Origin: Micromonospora carbonacea
GTDB taxonomy: Bacteria; Actinomycetota; Actinomycetes; Mycobacteriales; Micromonosporaceae
Direction: 5' to 3'
DNA length: 64,000 nucleotides
Assembly: GCF_014205165.1 (NCBI RefSeq)
Contig: NZ_JACHMZ010000001.1
Location: 1,214,001-1,278,000, forward strand
Positions 8,079-15,538 of this stretch are shown piece after piece (positions within the stretch are counted from its first letter, which is position 1; each line of letters opens with the position of its first letter). Both the position numbers and the translations under genes were made by a program. Under the pieces are notes generated by a model. The model searched no databases. It was not told the origin of the DNA and saw nothing but the letters and a program-made list of their open reading frames with translations.

Positions 8079-9158
8079 ATGACGGTGACGGCCGCGCCCA
8101 GCGACGCGAGCGGCCTGCGCACCCGGGTCGACACCGAGCTGGCCGCCTTCCTCGACCGGCAGGCCCCCGACTGGCCCGACGGCGCGCCGCGGGGCATCTT
8201 CGCGGCCCTGCACCGGTTCGTCCTGGCCGGCGGCAAGCGGCTGCGGCCCCAGTTCTGCTACTGGGGCTGGCGGGCCGCCGGCGGCCAGGACGACGGCGGG
8301 GACGGCACCCCGATCCTGGTCGCCTCGGCGGCGCTGGAGCTGTTCCACGCCTTCGCGCTGATCCACGACGACATCCTCGACCACAGCGACCGGCGGCGGG
8401 GCGCGCCGTCGGTGCACCGCATCTTCGCCGACCTGCACACCCGCTCCGCGTGGCGGGGCGACCCGGAGGCGTACGGGCGCAACACCGCCCTGCTCTGCGG
8501 TGACCTCTGCGCCGCCTGGGCGGACCAGATGTTCCACGAGTGCGGGCTGGGCCGCGACGAGCTGCAACGCGGGTACGCGGTGTTCGCGCTGATGCGTACC
8601 GAGGTGATCGCGGGGGAGTACCTGGACCTGGTCTCCGGGGTGGGCGACGGCTCGGTGGCCAGCGCGCTCACCGTGATCCGGCTCAAGGCCGCCCGGTACA
8701 CGGTGACCCGGCCGTTGCAGATCGGCGCGGCCCTGGCCGGCGGCCCGCCGGAGCTGGCGGAGGCGCTGGCGGAGTTCGGCGACCCGCTCGGCGACGCCTT
8801 CCAGCTCCGCGACGACGTGCTGGGCGTCTTCGGCGACCCGCAGGTCACCGGCAAGTCCGTCCTGGACGACCTGCGGGAGGGCAAGCCGACGGTGATGATG
8901 GCGCTGGCCCGGCAGGCGGCGGACCGGGCGCAGAGCGCCCGGCTGCGGGAGCTGTTCGGCAACGCCGACCTGGACGACGACGGCGCCGCCGAGCTGCGGG
9001 CCATCATCGAGGCCACGGGGGCCCGGGACGAGATCGAGCGGATGATCCGGATGCGCGCCAAGGCGGGCCTGCGGGCCCTGGCCGACGCGCCGCTCGCCCC
9101 CGCCGCCCGGGAGGCGCTCGCCGGGCTGGCCGCCCGGACCATAGTCCGGACGGTCTGA
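8079..9158 (+). CDS. Polyprenyl (probably geranylgeranyl) diphosphate synthase
   Basis: 359 aa, ATG after AGGGAGAAACAAC, 32 bases behind EboF. Trans-isoprenyl diphosphate synthase: GGKRLRPQFCYWGW, first aspartate-rich motif HDDILDHSDRRRGAPSVH (Asp97, Asp98, Asp101), LCGDLCAAWA, and second motif RDDVLGVFGDP (Asp245, Asp246) followed by DDLREGKPTVMM. The second motif reads DDxxG plus D further on, as in many actinobacterial C20 synthases; the small residues upstream of the first motif are compatible with C15-C20 products but length cannot be fixed by eye. It catalyses head-to-tail condensation of IPP with allylic diphosphates and most plausibly feeds the UbiA-type enzyme in the same operon. Confidence 0.88.
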   Translation: MTVTAAPSDASGLRTRVDTELAAFLDRQAPDWPDGAPRGIFAALHRFVLAGGKRLRPQFCYWGWRAAGGQDDGGDGTPILVASAALELFHAFALIHDDILDHSDRRRGAPSVHRIFADLHTRSAWRGDPEAYGRNTALLCGDLCAAWADQMFHECGLGRDELQRGYAVFALMRTEVIAGEYLDLVSGVGDGSVASALTVIRLKAARYTVTRPLQIGAALAGGPPELAEALAEFGDPLGDAFQLRDDVLGVFGDPQVTGKSVLDDLREGKPTVMMALARQAADRAQSARLRELFGNADLDDDGAAELRAIIEATGARDEIERMIRMRAKAGLRALADAPLAPAAREALAGLAARTIVRTV

Positions 9159-9224
9159 CGCCCTCCGCCGGGTCAGCGGTGCTGGGCGCAGCCCGTTCGT
9201 GCCGGGCCGGCGGCAGCCGCACAT

Positions 9225-9272
9225 TTTCGAAACATCCTCGACACAACCGCGCACATAGATTAATGTAAATCT
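9225..9272 (+). promoter_or_regulatory. AT-rich palindromes upstream of the secreted dehydrogenase
   Basis: Within the 328-base gap 9159-9486 the only AT-rich stretch holds two palindromes: TTTCGAAA (9225-9232) and AGATTAATGTAAATCT (9257-9272, 5-base arms around a 6-base centre). Both stand out from the local GC-rich DNA and lie 215-260 bases before the start of the secreted PQQ-type dehydrogenase gene. They are plausible promoter/operator sites for a sugar-responsive repressor; the ROK regulator at 15539-16723 is one candidate but nothing in the sequence proves the link. The remainder of the gap shows no gene. Confidence 0.35.
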
Positions 9273-9486
9273 GCTGCGAACCGGTTCGACGAGGTGTTTC
9301 CAGTGGGCGCGGTGCCCTCGTCGACGAGCTGCCGGCCGCCATCTCCGTCCCCGCGTGCCGACGGTCTCGTCCCTGTCGACGAGCGCAGCCCGCCGAGGAA
9401 CGTCCACCGCCGTGCCGAAGGGACGTCCGCCGCGGCAGCCGGCGCGACGACGCGCCTCCACCACCGGCCAGAGAGGGCACCCCTGC

Positions 9487-12360
9487 ATGTACAGAAGACT
9501 TCGTCACCACCGCCGCGCCACCGGTCACCACGGCCCGGCCCGCAGCTGGGCGGCGGCGGGCACCGCCCTGCTCACGGTGTTCGCCGCGGCCACCGCCGTG
9601 ACCGTGTCGGCGGCGCCGGCCGCCGCGCACACCATCAACGCCAGCGACTTCCAGCAGGTCGAGCTGGCCCGCGGCGTCTCCGAGATGGGCGAGCCGATGT
9701 CGCTGGCCGTGCTGCCGGACCGGTCGGTGCTGCACACCGCCCGCAACGGCACGGTGCGGCGCACCGACGCCACCGGCACCACCCGGACCATCGGCACGAT
9801 CCCCGTCTACACCCACGACGAGGACGGGATGCAGAGCCTCGGGGTCGACCCGAACTTCGCCACCAACCGGCACATCTACCTCTACTACGCCCCGCCGCTG
9901 TCCACCCCCGGCGGCGACGCGCCCGCCACCGGCACCAACTGGTCCGCCTGGCAGGGCGTCAACCGGCTGTCCCGCTTCACCCTGAACTCCGACTTCACCA
10001 TCAACATGTCCAGCAAGGTCGACATCCTCGACGTCGGCACCGACCGGGGCATCTGCTGCCACGTCGGCAGCGACATGGACTTCGACGCCGCCGGCAACCT
10101 CTACCTGTCCACCGGCGACGACAGCAACCCGTTCGACTCCGCCGGCTACTCGCCGCTCGACGAGCGCACCAACCGCAACCCGGCGTACGACGCGCAGCGC
10201 AGCGCCGGCAACACCAACGACCTGCGGGGCAAGCTCCTGCGGATCAAGGTGAACGCCGACGGCACGTACTCGATCCCGGCCGGCAACCTCTTCGCCCCCG
10301 GCACCGCGAAGACCCGCCCCGAGATCTACGCGATGGGCTTCCGCAACCCGTTCCGGATCAGCGTCGACAAGGCCACCGGCGTCGTCTACGTCGGCGACTA
10401 CGGGCCGGACGCCGGCAGCACCAACTCCAACCGGGGCCCCGCCGGCCAGGTCGAGTTCAACCGGGTCACCGGCCCCGGCAACTACGGCTGGCCGTACTGC
10501 ACCGGCACCAACACCACCGCCGAGACCTACAACGAGTGGGACTTCGCCAGCAACTCCACCGGCCCCAAGTTCAACTGCACCGGCGGACCCACGAACAACT
10601 CGTTCCGCAACACCGGCCTGACCACCCTCCCGCCGGCCAAGCCCTCCTGGATCAAGTACGGCGGCGACTCCGGCAGCCCGCCCGCGTTCGGCAGCGGCTC
10701 CGAGTCGCCGGCGGCCGGCCCGGTCTACCGGTTCGACGCCAACAACCCCTCGGCGACGAAGTTCCCGCAGTCCTTCGACGGGCAGTTCTTCGCCACCGAG
10801 TTCGGCCGGGGCTGGATCAAGCCGATCCACCTCAACACCGACGGGTCGCCCGGCACCATCGACAGCTTCCCGTGGGTCGGCAAGCAGGTGATGGACTCCG
10901 CGTTCGGCCCCGACGGGGCGTACTACGTGCTCGACTACGGCACCGGCTACTACAACGGCGACGCCAACTCGGCGCTGTACCGCTTCGACTACGTCGGCGT
11001 CGGCAACCGGGCGCCGGTCGCCCGCGCCGGCGCGGACCGGACCTCCGGGCCGGCCCCGCTGACCGTGAACTTCTCCTCCGCCGGGTCCGCCGACCCGGAG
11101 GGCGGGGCGCTGACCTACTCGTGGGCGTTCGGCGACGGCACCACCTCCACGGCGGCCAACCCGACGAAGACGTACACCACGGACGGGTCGTACACCGCGA
11201 CGCTGACCGTGCGCGACCCGCAGGGCGCGACCGGCTCCAGCAGCGTCACTGTCAACGTCGGCAACACCGCCCCGACGGTCACCATCACCGGGCCGGCCAA
11301 CGGCAGCCTGTTCTCCTTCGGTGACACCGTGCCGTTCAGCATCACCGTCACCGACCCCGAGGACGGCAACATCGACTGCACCAAGGTCAAGATGACCTAC
11401 GTGCTCGGCCACGACCAGCACGGCCACCAGATCGCCTCGCAGAACGGCTGCTCCGGCAACATCACCATCCCCGTCGACGGCGAGCACGACGACGCGGCGA
11501 ACATCTTCGCCGTCTTCGACGCCGAGTACACCGACGCCGGCGGCCTGACCACCCACACCCAGCACATCCTCCAGCCCCGGCACCGGCAGGCCGAGCACTT
11601 CAAGACCTCGTCCGGCATCAGCACCTACGACAAGACCACCGCCGAGGGCGGCAAGACCGTGGGCGACATCCAGAACGGGGAGTGGATCGCCTTCGAGCCG
11701 TACCGGATCGGCAACGTCACCTCCTTCACCGCCCGGGTCTCCTCGGCCGGCGCGGGCGGCACCCTCCAGGTCCGCACCGGCTCGGCGACCGGCACGGTGC
11801 TCGGCTCGGTGACCGTCCCGGTGACCGGGTCGTGGGAGACCTTCACCACCGTCACCGGGTCGATCTCCAACCCGCCGACCGGCACCACCACGCTCTACCT
11901 CACCTTCGCCGGTGGCTCCGGGACGCTGTACGACGTCGACGCGTTCACCCTGAACACCGGCACCGTGACGCCGCCGACCGGCACCGGGCGGATCGTCGGG
12001 TTGGCCGGCAAGTGCCTGGACGTGCGCAACGGCTCCTCGACCGACGGCACGCAGGTGCAGTTGTTCACCTGCAACGGCGCCGCCGGCCAGCAGTGGACGG
12101 TGGGCAGCGACGCCACGATCCGGTCGTTGGGCAAGTGCCTCGACGTCAACGGCGGCGCCTCGGCCGACGGGACGAAGGTCCAGCTCTGGTCGTGCAACGG
12201 CGGCAACGCCCAGCGGTGGGCGGCGCAGTCCGACGGCTCGCTGCGCAACACCCCGACGGGCAAGTGCCTGGACGTCTCCGGCAACAACTCCGCCGACGGC
12301 ACGGTCGTGCACCTGTGGACCTGCAACGGCGGGGCCAACCAGAAGTGGACCCTGCCCTAA
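9487..12360 (+). CDS. Secreted PQQ-type sugar dehydrogenase with PKD, CBM6-like and ricin-lectin modules
   Basis: 957 aa; ATG at 9487 preceded by AGAGAGGG and followed by an Arg/His-rich signal peptide ending about AAPAAAH. Domain order: six-bladed beta-propeller of the glucose/sorbosone dehydrogenase family (about 52-505; landmarks MSLAVLPDRSVLHTARNG, YAMGFRNPFRISVD, VYVGDYGPD, PGNYGWPYC, PVYRFD), PKD domain (about 508-592), an Ig-like segment (APTVTITGPANGSLFSFGD), a CBM6-like domain (about 698-822, RQAEHF...), and a C-terminal ricin B-type trefoil lectin (834-957, three KCLDV...QxW repeats). The enzyme would oxidise glycosides or sugar polymers outside the cell, bound to carbohydrate by the lectin. 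A strong hairpin follows the stop. Substrate not readable; PQQ use is family knowledge. Confidence 0.85.
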   Translation: MYRRLRHHRRATGHHGPARSWAAAGTALLTVFAAATAVTVSAAPAAAHTINASDFQQVELARGVSEMGEPMSLAVLPDRSVLHTARNGTVRRTDATGTTRTIGTIPVYTHDEDGMQSLGVDPNFATNRHIYLYYAPPLSTPGGDAPATGTNWSAWQGVNRLSRFTLNSDFTINMSSKVDILDVGTDRGICCHVGSDMDFDAAGNLYLSTGDDSNPFDSAGYSPLDERTNRNPAYDAQRSAGNTNDLRGKLLRIKVNADGTYSIPAGNLFAPGTAKTRPEIYAMGFRNPFRISVDKATGVVYVGDYGPDAGSTNSNRGPAGQVEFNRVTGPGNYGWPYCTGTNTTAETYNEWDFASNSTGPKFNCTGGPTNNSFRNTGLTTLPPAKPSWIKYGGDSGSPPAFGSGSESPAAGPVYRFDANNPSATKFPQSFDGQFFATEFGRGWIKPIHLNTDGSPGTIDSFPWVGKQVMDSAFGPDGAYYVLDYGTGYYNGDANSALYRFDYVGVGNRAPVARAGADRTSGPAPLTVNFSSAGSADPEGGALTYSWAFGDGTTSTAANPTKTYTTDGSYTATLTVRDPQGATGSSSVTVNVGNTAPTVTITGPANGSLFSFGDTVPFSITVTDPEDGNIDCTKVKMTYVLGHDQHGHQIASQNGCSGNITIPVDGEHDDAANIFAVFDAEYTDAGGLTTHTQHILQPRHRQAEHFKTSSGISTYDKTTAEGGKTVGDIQNGEWIAFEPYRIGNVTSFTARVSSAGAGGTLQVRTGSATGTVLGSVTVPVTGSWETFTTVTGSISNPPTGTTTLYLTFAGGSGTLYDVDAFTLNTGTVTPPTGTGRIVGLAGKCLDVRNGSSTDGTQVQLFTCNGAAGQQWTVGSDATIRSLGKCLDVNGGASADGTKVQLWSCNGGNAQRWAAQSDGSLRNTPTGKCLDVSGNNSADGTVVHLWTCNGGANQKWTLP
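11986..12357 (+). repeat. Duplicated ricin-lectin coding module, copy 1
   Basis: This 372-base segment encodes the C-terminal lectin of the PQQ-type dehydrogenase and is collinear, without gaps, with 13774-14145 in the next gene. In a hand alignment the two encoded 124-residue modules differ at 14 positions, far closer than expected from fold conservation alone. This indicates recent duplication or gene conversion. Confidence 0.8.
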
Positions 12361-12379
12361 GGCACCTCTGCGGTCTCCC

Positions 12380-12410
12380 TGCGGTCCCCCGCCCCGGGCG
12401 GGGGACCGCA
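12380..12410 (+). terminator. Strong GC hairpin between the two secreted-protein genes
   Basis: Arms TGCGGTCCCCCGCCC (12380-12394) and its exact complement at 12396-12410 form a 15-base inverted repeat around a single base. It has no U-tract, as is common for actinobacterial terminators. It lies between the stop at 12360 and the RBS of the next gene and may limit read-through or stabilise the upstream mRNA. Confidence 0.6.
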
Positions 12411-12435
12411 CCGCCACCACACCCAGGAGAACGAC

Positions 12436-14151
12436 ATGCGAAGACTCCTCCGTCCCCTCCTCGGCGCGGCCACCGCCGCCCTGGCCGTGCTCGCCTGCAC
12501 CACCCCGGCCACCCCGGCGTCGGCCGCCGACGCCCCGTACGACGTGCTGGTCTTCTCCAAGACCGCCGGCTTCCGGCACGACTCCATCGCCGTGGGCACC
12601 CAGGCCATCCGTGACCTCGGCGCGGCCAACAGCTTCACCGTCACCGCCACCGAGGACGCCGCCCAGTTCACCACCGCCAACCTGGCCCGCTTCGAGGCGG
12701 TGATCTTCCTCAACACCACCGGCGACGTGCTCAACGACAGCCAGCAGGCGGCGTTCGAGTCGTACATCGGGGCCGGCGGTGGCTACGTCGGCGTGCACGC
12801 CGCCGCCGACACCGAGTACAACTGGCCGTTCTACGGCAACCTCGTCGGCGCGTGGTTCGCCTCCCACCCGGCCATCCAGCAGGCCCGGGTGAAGGTGGAG
12901 GACCGGGCGCACGCCGCCACCGCCCACCTCGGCCAGACCTGGACCCGCACCGACGAGTGGTACGACTTCCGCACCAACGCCCGCTCCACCGCGCACGTGC
13001 TGGCCAGCCTCGACGAGTCGTCGTACTCCGGCGGGGCGATGGGCGGCGACCACCCGCACGCCTGGTGCAAGACCTACAACGGCGGCCGGTCCTTCTACAC
13101 CGGCGGCGGCCACAGCCAGTCGTCGTACTCCGAGGCGGCGTTCCGCGCCCACCTGCTCGGCGGCATCCGGTACGCGGCCGGGCGCACGAAGGCCGACTGC
13201 CGGCCCGAGACCGGCTACACCGCCCTCTACAACGGCTCCACGACCGGCTGGAGCCAGGCGGGGCCGGGCGGCTTCACCAACACCGACGCCACCCTCAGCT
13301 CCTCCGGCGGCCTCGGCCTGTACTGGTACAGCGCGAAGCAGTTCACCAACTACTCGCTCAAGCTGGACTGGCGGATCCCCGGGGACGACAACTCCGGGGT
13401 CTTCGTCGGCTTCCCCGCCTCCACCGACCCGAACTCGGCGATGACCAACGGGTACGAGGTGCAGATCGACGCCACCGACTCCGACGACCGCACCACCGGC
13501 TCGATCTACGGGGTCAAGTCCGCCGACCTGGCCGCCCGCGACGCCGCGCTCAACCCGCCGGGGGAGTGGAACACCTACGAGCTGCTGGTCGAGGGGGAGC
13601 GGCTCCAGGTCCTGCTCAACGGCGTGAAGATCAACGACTTCACCAACACCGACCCGGCCCGCTCGCTCGCCGGCTACGTCGGCGTCCAGAACCACGGCAC
13701 CGGTGACGACGTGTCGTTCCGCAACATCCGGATCAAGGAGCTGGGCGGCACGAACCCGCCGACGACCCGCACCGGGCGGATCGTCGGGCTGGCCGGCAAG
13801 TGCCTGGACGTGCGCAACGGCTCGTCGGCCGACGGCACCCAGATCCAGCTGTTCACCTGCAACGGCGCCGCCGGCCAGCAGTGGACGGTGGGCACGGACA
13901 GCACGCTGCGGTCGCTGGGCAAGTGCCTGGACGTCAACGGCGGCTCCTCGGCCGACGGGGCGAAGGTGCAGCTCTGGTCGTGCAACGGCGGCGGTGCCCA
14001 GCGGTGGGCGGCGCAGTCCGACGGGAGCCTGCGCAACACGCAGTCGGGCAAGTGCCTGGACGTCTCCGGCAACAACTCGGCCGACGGCGCGGTCGTGCAC
14101 CAGTGGTCCTGCCACGGCGGGGCCAACCAGAAGTGGACCCTGCCCAGCTAG
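12436..14151 (+). CDS. Secreted ThuA-DUF1080 (3-keto-glycoside hydrolase-like) protein with ricin lectin
   Basis: 571 aa, ATG behind CAGGAGAACGAC. Signal peptide MRRLLRPLLGAATAALAVLA... with cleavage near ASAADA. Domains: ThuA-like class-I-amidotransferase-like fold (about 34-252; VLVFSKTAGFRHDSI, FLNTTGDVLN, YVGVHAAADTEYNW, GGGHSQSSY), DUF1080/3-keto-disaccharide hydrolase jelly roll (about 255-435; TALYNGSTTGW, YSLKLDWRIPGDDNSGVFVGF, VQIDATDSD, PPGEWNTYELLVEG), then a ricin trefoil (about 447-571). ThuA proteins act in keto-trehalose/disaccharide catabolism and DUF1080 members hydrolyse 3-keto-glycosides, so this protein could cleave a ketosugar produced by the preceding secreted dehydrogenase. 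Domain calls are firm; the coupled pathway is inference. Confidence 0.85.
   Translation: MRRLLRPLLGAATAALAVLACTTPATPASAADAPYDVLVFSKTAGFRHDSIAVGTQAIRDLGAANSFTVTATEDAAQFTTANLARFEAVIFLNTTGDVLNDSQQAAFESYIGAGGGYVGVHAAADTEYNWPFYGNLVGAWFASHPAIQQARVKVEDRAHAATAHLGQTWTRTDEWYDFRTNARSTAHVLASLDESSYSGGAMGGDHPHAWCKTYNGGRSFYTGGGHSQSSYSEAAFRAHLLGGIRYAAGRTKADCRPETGYTALYNGSTTGWSQAGPGGFTNTDATLSSSGGLGLYWYSAKQFTNYSLKLDWRIPGDDNSGVFVGFPASTDPNSAMTNGYEVQIDATDSDDRTTGSIYGVKSADLAARDAALNPPGEWNTYELLVEGERLQVLLNGVKINDFTNTDPARSLAGYVGVQNHGTGDDVSFRNIRIKELGGTNPPTTRTGRIVGLAGKCLDVRNGSSADGTQIQLFTCNGAAGQQWTVGTDSTLRSLGKCLDVNGGSSADGAKVQLWSCNGGGAQRWAAQSDGSLRNTQSGKCLDVSGNNSADGAVVHQWSCHGGANQKWTLPS
13774..14145 (+). repeat. Duplicated ricin-lectin coding module, copy 2
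   Basis: Gap-free partner of 11986-12357. It encodes the lectin at the C-terminus of the ThuA-DUF1080 protein. The shared module implies both secreted enzymes are directed to the same glycan. Confidence 0.8.
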
Positions 14152-14162
14152 GCGGTGCCGGT

Positions 14163-14215
14163 AAGGAAGGGCCCCTTGTTAACGCATTCTGTTGCACAGG
14201 GGGCCCTTCCTAACC
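14163..14215 (+). terminator. Terminator-like hairpin built on a dispersed repeat
   Basis: AAGGAAGGGCCCC (from 14163) pairs with GGGGCCCTTCCT ending near 14212; the loop contains TTGTTAACGC. The left arm plus loop start is the same element seen at 17861 and, inverted, at 54061-54099. It sits 11 bases after the ThuA-DUF1080 stop. A rho-independent-like terminator or mRNA 3'-end element is likely. Confidence 0.7.
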
Positions 14216-14421
14216 GCCGCAGGCGGTCATAGAGTGAGCGGCGGCGACCGTACGCGGTTGCCGGTGACCCGGCGGGAGGCGCAACCCGCTGGGCCCAGGC
14301 GCCCCTTCGCGCCCACCGGCACCGGCCATCGGCCGCCACGCACCAGCCCGGCCCCGCCCGGTCACCCTCGCCCGGTCACGCACACGGAATCCCCCATCAT
14401 CACCACAGGGGAGTAGGACTC

Positions 14422-15429
14422 ATGGCGCGACCCATCACGCTCTTCACCGGCCAGTGGGCCGATCTTCCGTTCGACGAGGTCTGCCGGCTCGCCTCCGAGT
14501 GGGGCTACGACGGGCTGGAGATCGCCTGCTGGGGCGACCACTTCGAGGTCGACAAGGCCCTCGCCGACGACTCGTACGTCGAACGGAAGCTCGCGACCCT
14601 GGCGAAGCACAACCTGAAGGTCTTCACGATCTCCAACCACCTGGTCGGTCAGGCCGTCTGCGACCACCCGATCGACGAGCGGCACCAGGGCATCCTGCCC
14701 GCCCGGATCTGGGGCGACGGCGAGCCCGAAGGGGTACGCCAGCGGGCCGCCGAGGAGATCAAGGACACCGCGCGGGCGGCGGCGAAGCTGGGCGTGGACA
14801 CCGTCGTCGGGTTCACCGGCTCGTCGGTCTGGCACACCCTGGCGATGTTCCCGCCGGTGCCGCCGGAGATGATCGAGCGCGGCTACCAGGACTTCGCCGA
14901 CCGGTGGAACCCGATCCTCGACGTCTTCGACGAGGTGGGGGTGCGCTTCGCCCACGAGGTCCACCCCAGCGAGATCGCCTACGACTACTACACCACCAAG
15001 CGGACGCTGGAGGCGATCGGTCACCGGCCCGCGTTCGGGCTGAACTGGGACCCGTCGCACTTCGTGTGGCAGGAGCTGGACCCGGTGAACTTCATCTTCG
15101 ACTTCGCGGACCGGATCTACCACGTCGACTGCAAGGACGCGAAGGTCCGCACCGGCGACGGCCGGCGCGGCCGGCTGGCGTCCCACCTGCCCTGGGCCGA
15201 CCTGCGCCGGGGCTGGGACTTCGTCTCCACCGGGCACGGCGACGTGCCGTGGGAGGACTCCTTCCGGGCGCTGAACGCGATCGGCTACTCCGGCCCCATC
15301 TCCATCGAGTGGGAGGACGCCGGGATGGACCGCCTGGTGGGCGCGCCCGAGGCGTTGCAGTTCGTCCGGCGGCTCGCCTTCGACGCCCCGTCGGCGGCCT
15401 TCGACGCCGCGTTCAGCAGCAAGGACTGA
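14422..15429 (+). CDS. Sugar phosphate isomerase/epimerase (TIM barrel)
   Basis: 335 aa, ATG behind GGGGAGTAGGACTC. Xylose-isomerase-like barrel without signal peptide: [44 protein letters not shown] (Glu/His), [13 protein letters not shown] (Asp/His metal site), [10 protein letters not shown] and [11 protein letters not shown] (terminal Glu). Proteins of this subfamily often sit with Gfo/Idh/MocA oxidoreductases and ThuA proteins and act on 3-ketosugars or myo-inositol-type compounds. Here it follows the two secreted ketosugar-type proteins and faces a ROK regulator, which supports a role in the cytosolic part of the same catabolism. Exact reaction unknown. Confidence 0.85.
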   Translation: MARPITLFTGQWADLPFDEVCRLASEWGYDGLEIACWGDHFEVDKALADDSYVERKLATLAKHNLKVFTISNHLVGQAVCDHPIDERHQGILPARIWGDGEPEGVRQRAAEEIKDTARAAAKLGVDTVVGFTGSSVWHTLAMFPPVPPEMIERGYQDFADRWNPILDVFDEVGVRFAHEVHPSEIAYDYYTTKRTLEAIGHRPAFGLNWDPSHFVWQELDPVNFIFDFADRIYHVDCKDAKVRTGDGRRGRLASHLPWADLRRGWDFVSTGHGDVPWEDSFRALNAIGYSGPISIEWEDAGMDRLVGAPEALQFVRRLAFDAPSAAFDAAFSSKD

Positions 15430-15495
15430 CGCTCGCCCGGCCGCAGGGGCTGACGCGCGACGGCCGCGGGCGCTGACGCTCGCCCGGCCGCAGGG
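15426..15495 (+). repeat. Three tandem ~23-base repeats at the gene end
   Basis: A 23-base sequence starting CTGACGCTCGCCCGG is repeated exactly at 15426-15448 and 15473-15495, with a diverged copy (15450-15470) between them. Copy 1 includes the stop codon of the isomerase gene. Probably a local replication-slippage expansion. Confidence 0.75.
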
Positions 15496-15500
15496 ACCAC

Positions 15501-15530
15501 GCCGGCCGGACCCGTCCGGGTCCGGCCGGC
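15501..15530. terminator. Bidirectional terminator between convergent genes
   Basis: GCCGGCCGGACCC (15501-15513) and its exact complement (15518-15530) flank a 4-base loop. It lies between the isomerase (+) and the ROK regulator (-), eight bases from the latter's stop codon, so it can serve both. Confidence 0.7.
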
Positions 15531-15538
15531 CGCGCCGG

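Noticed and set aside
9004..14115. 1703-residue open frame on the minus strand
   Set aside because: Antisense shadow of the prenyl synthase and the two secreted-protein genes. It is repetitive Gly/Val/Arg-rich translation without domains, a normal effect of high GC.
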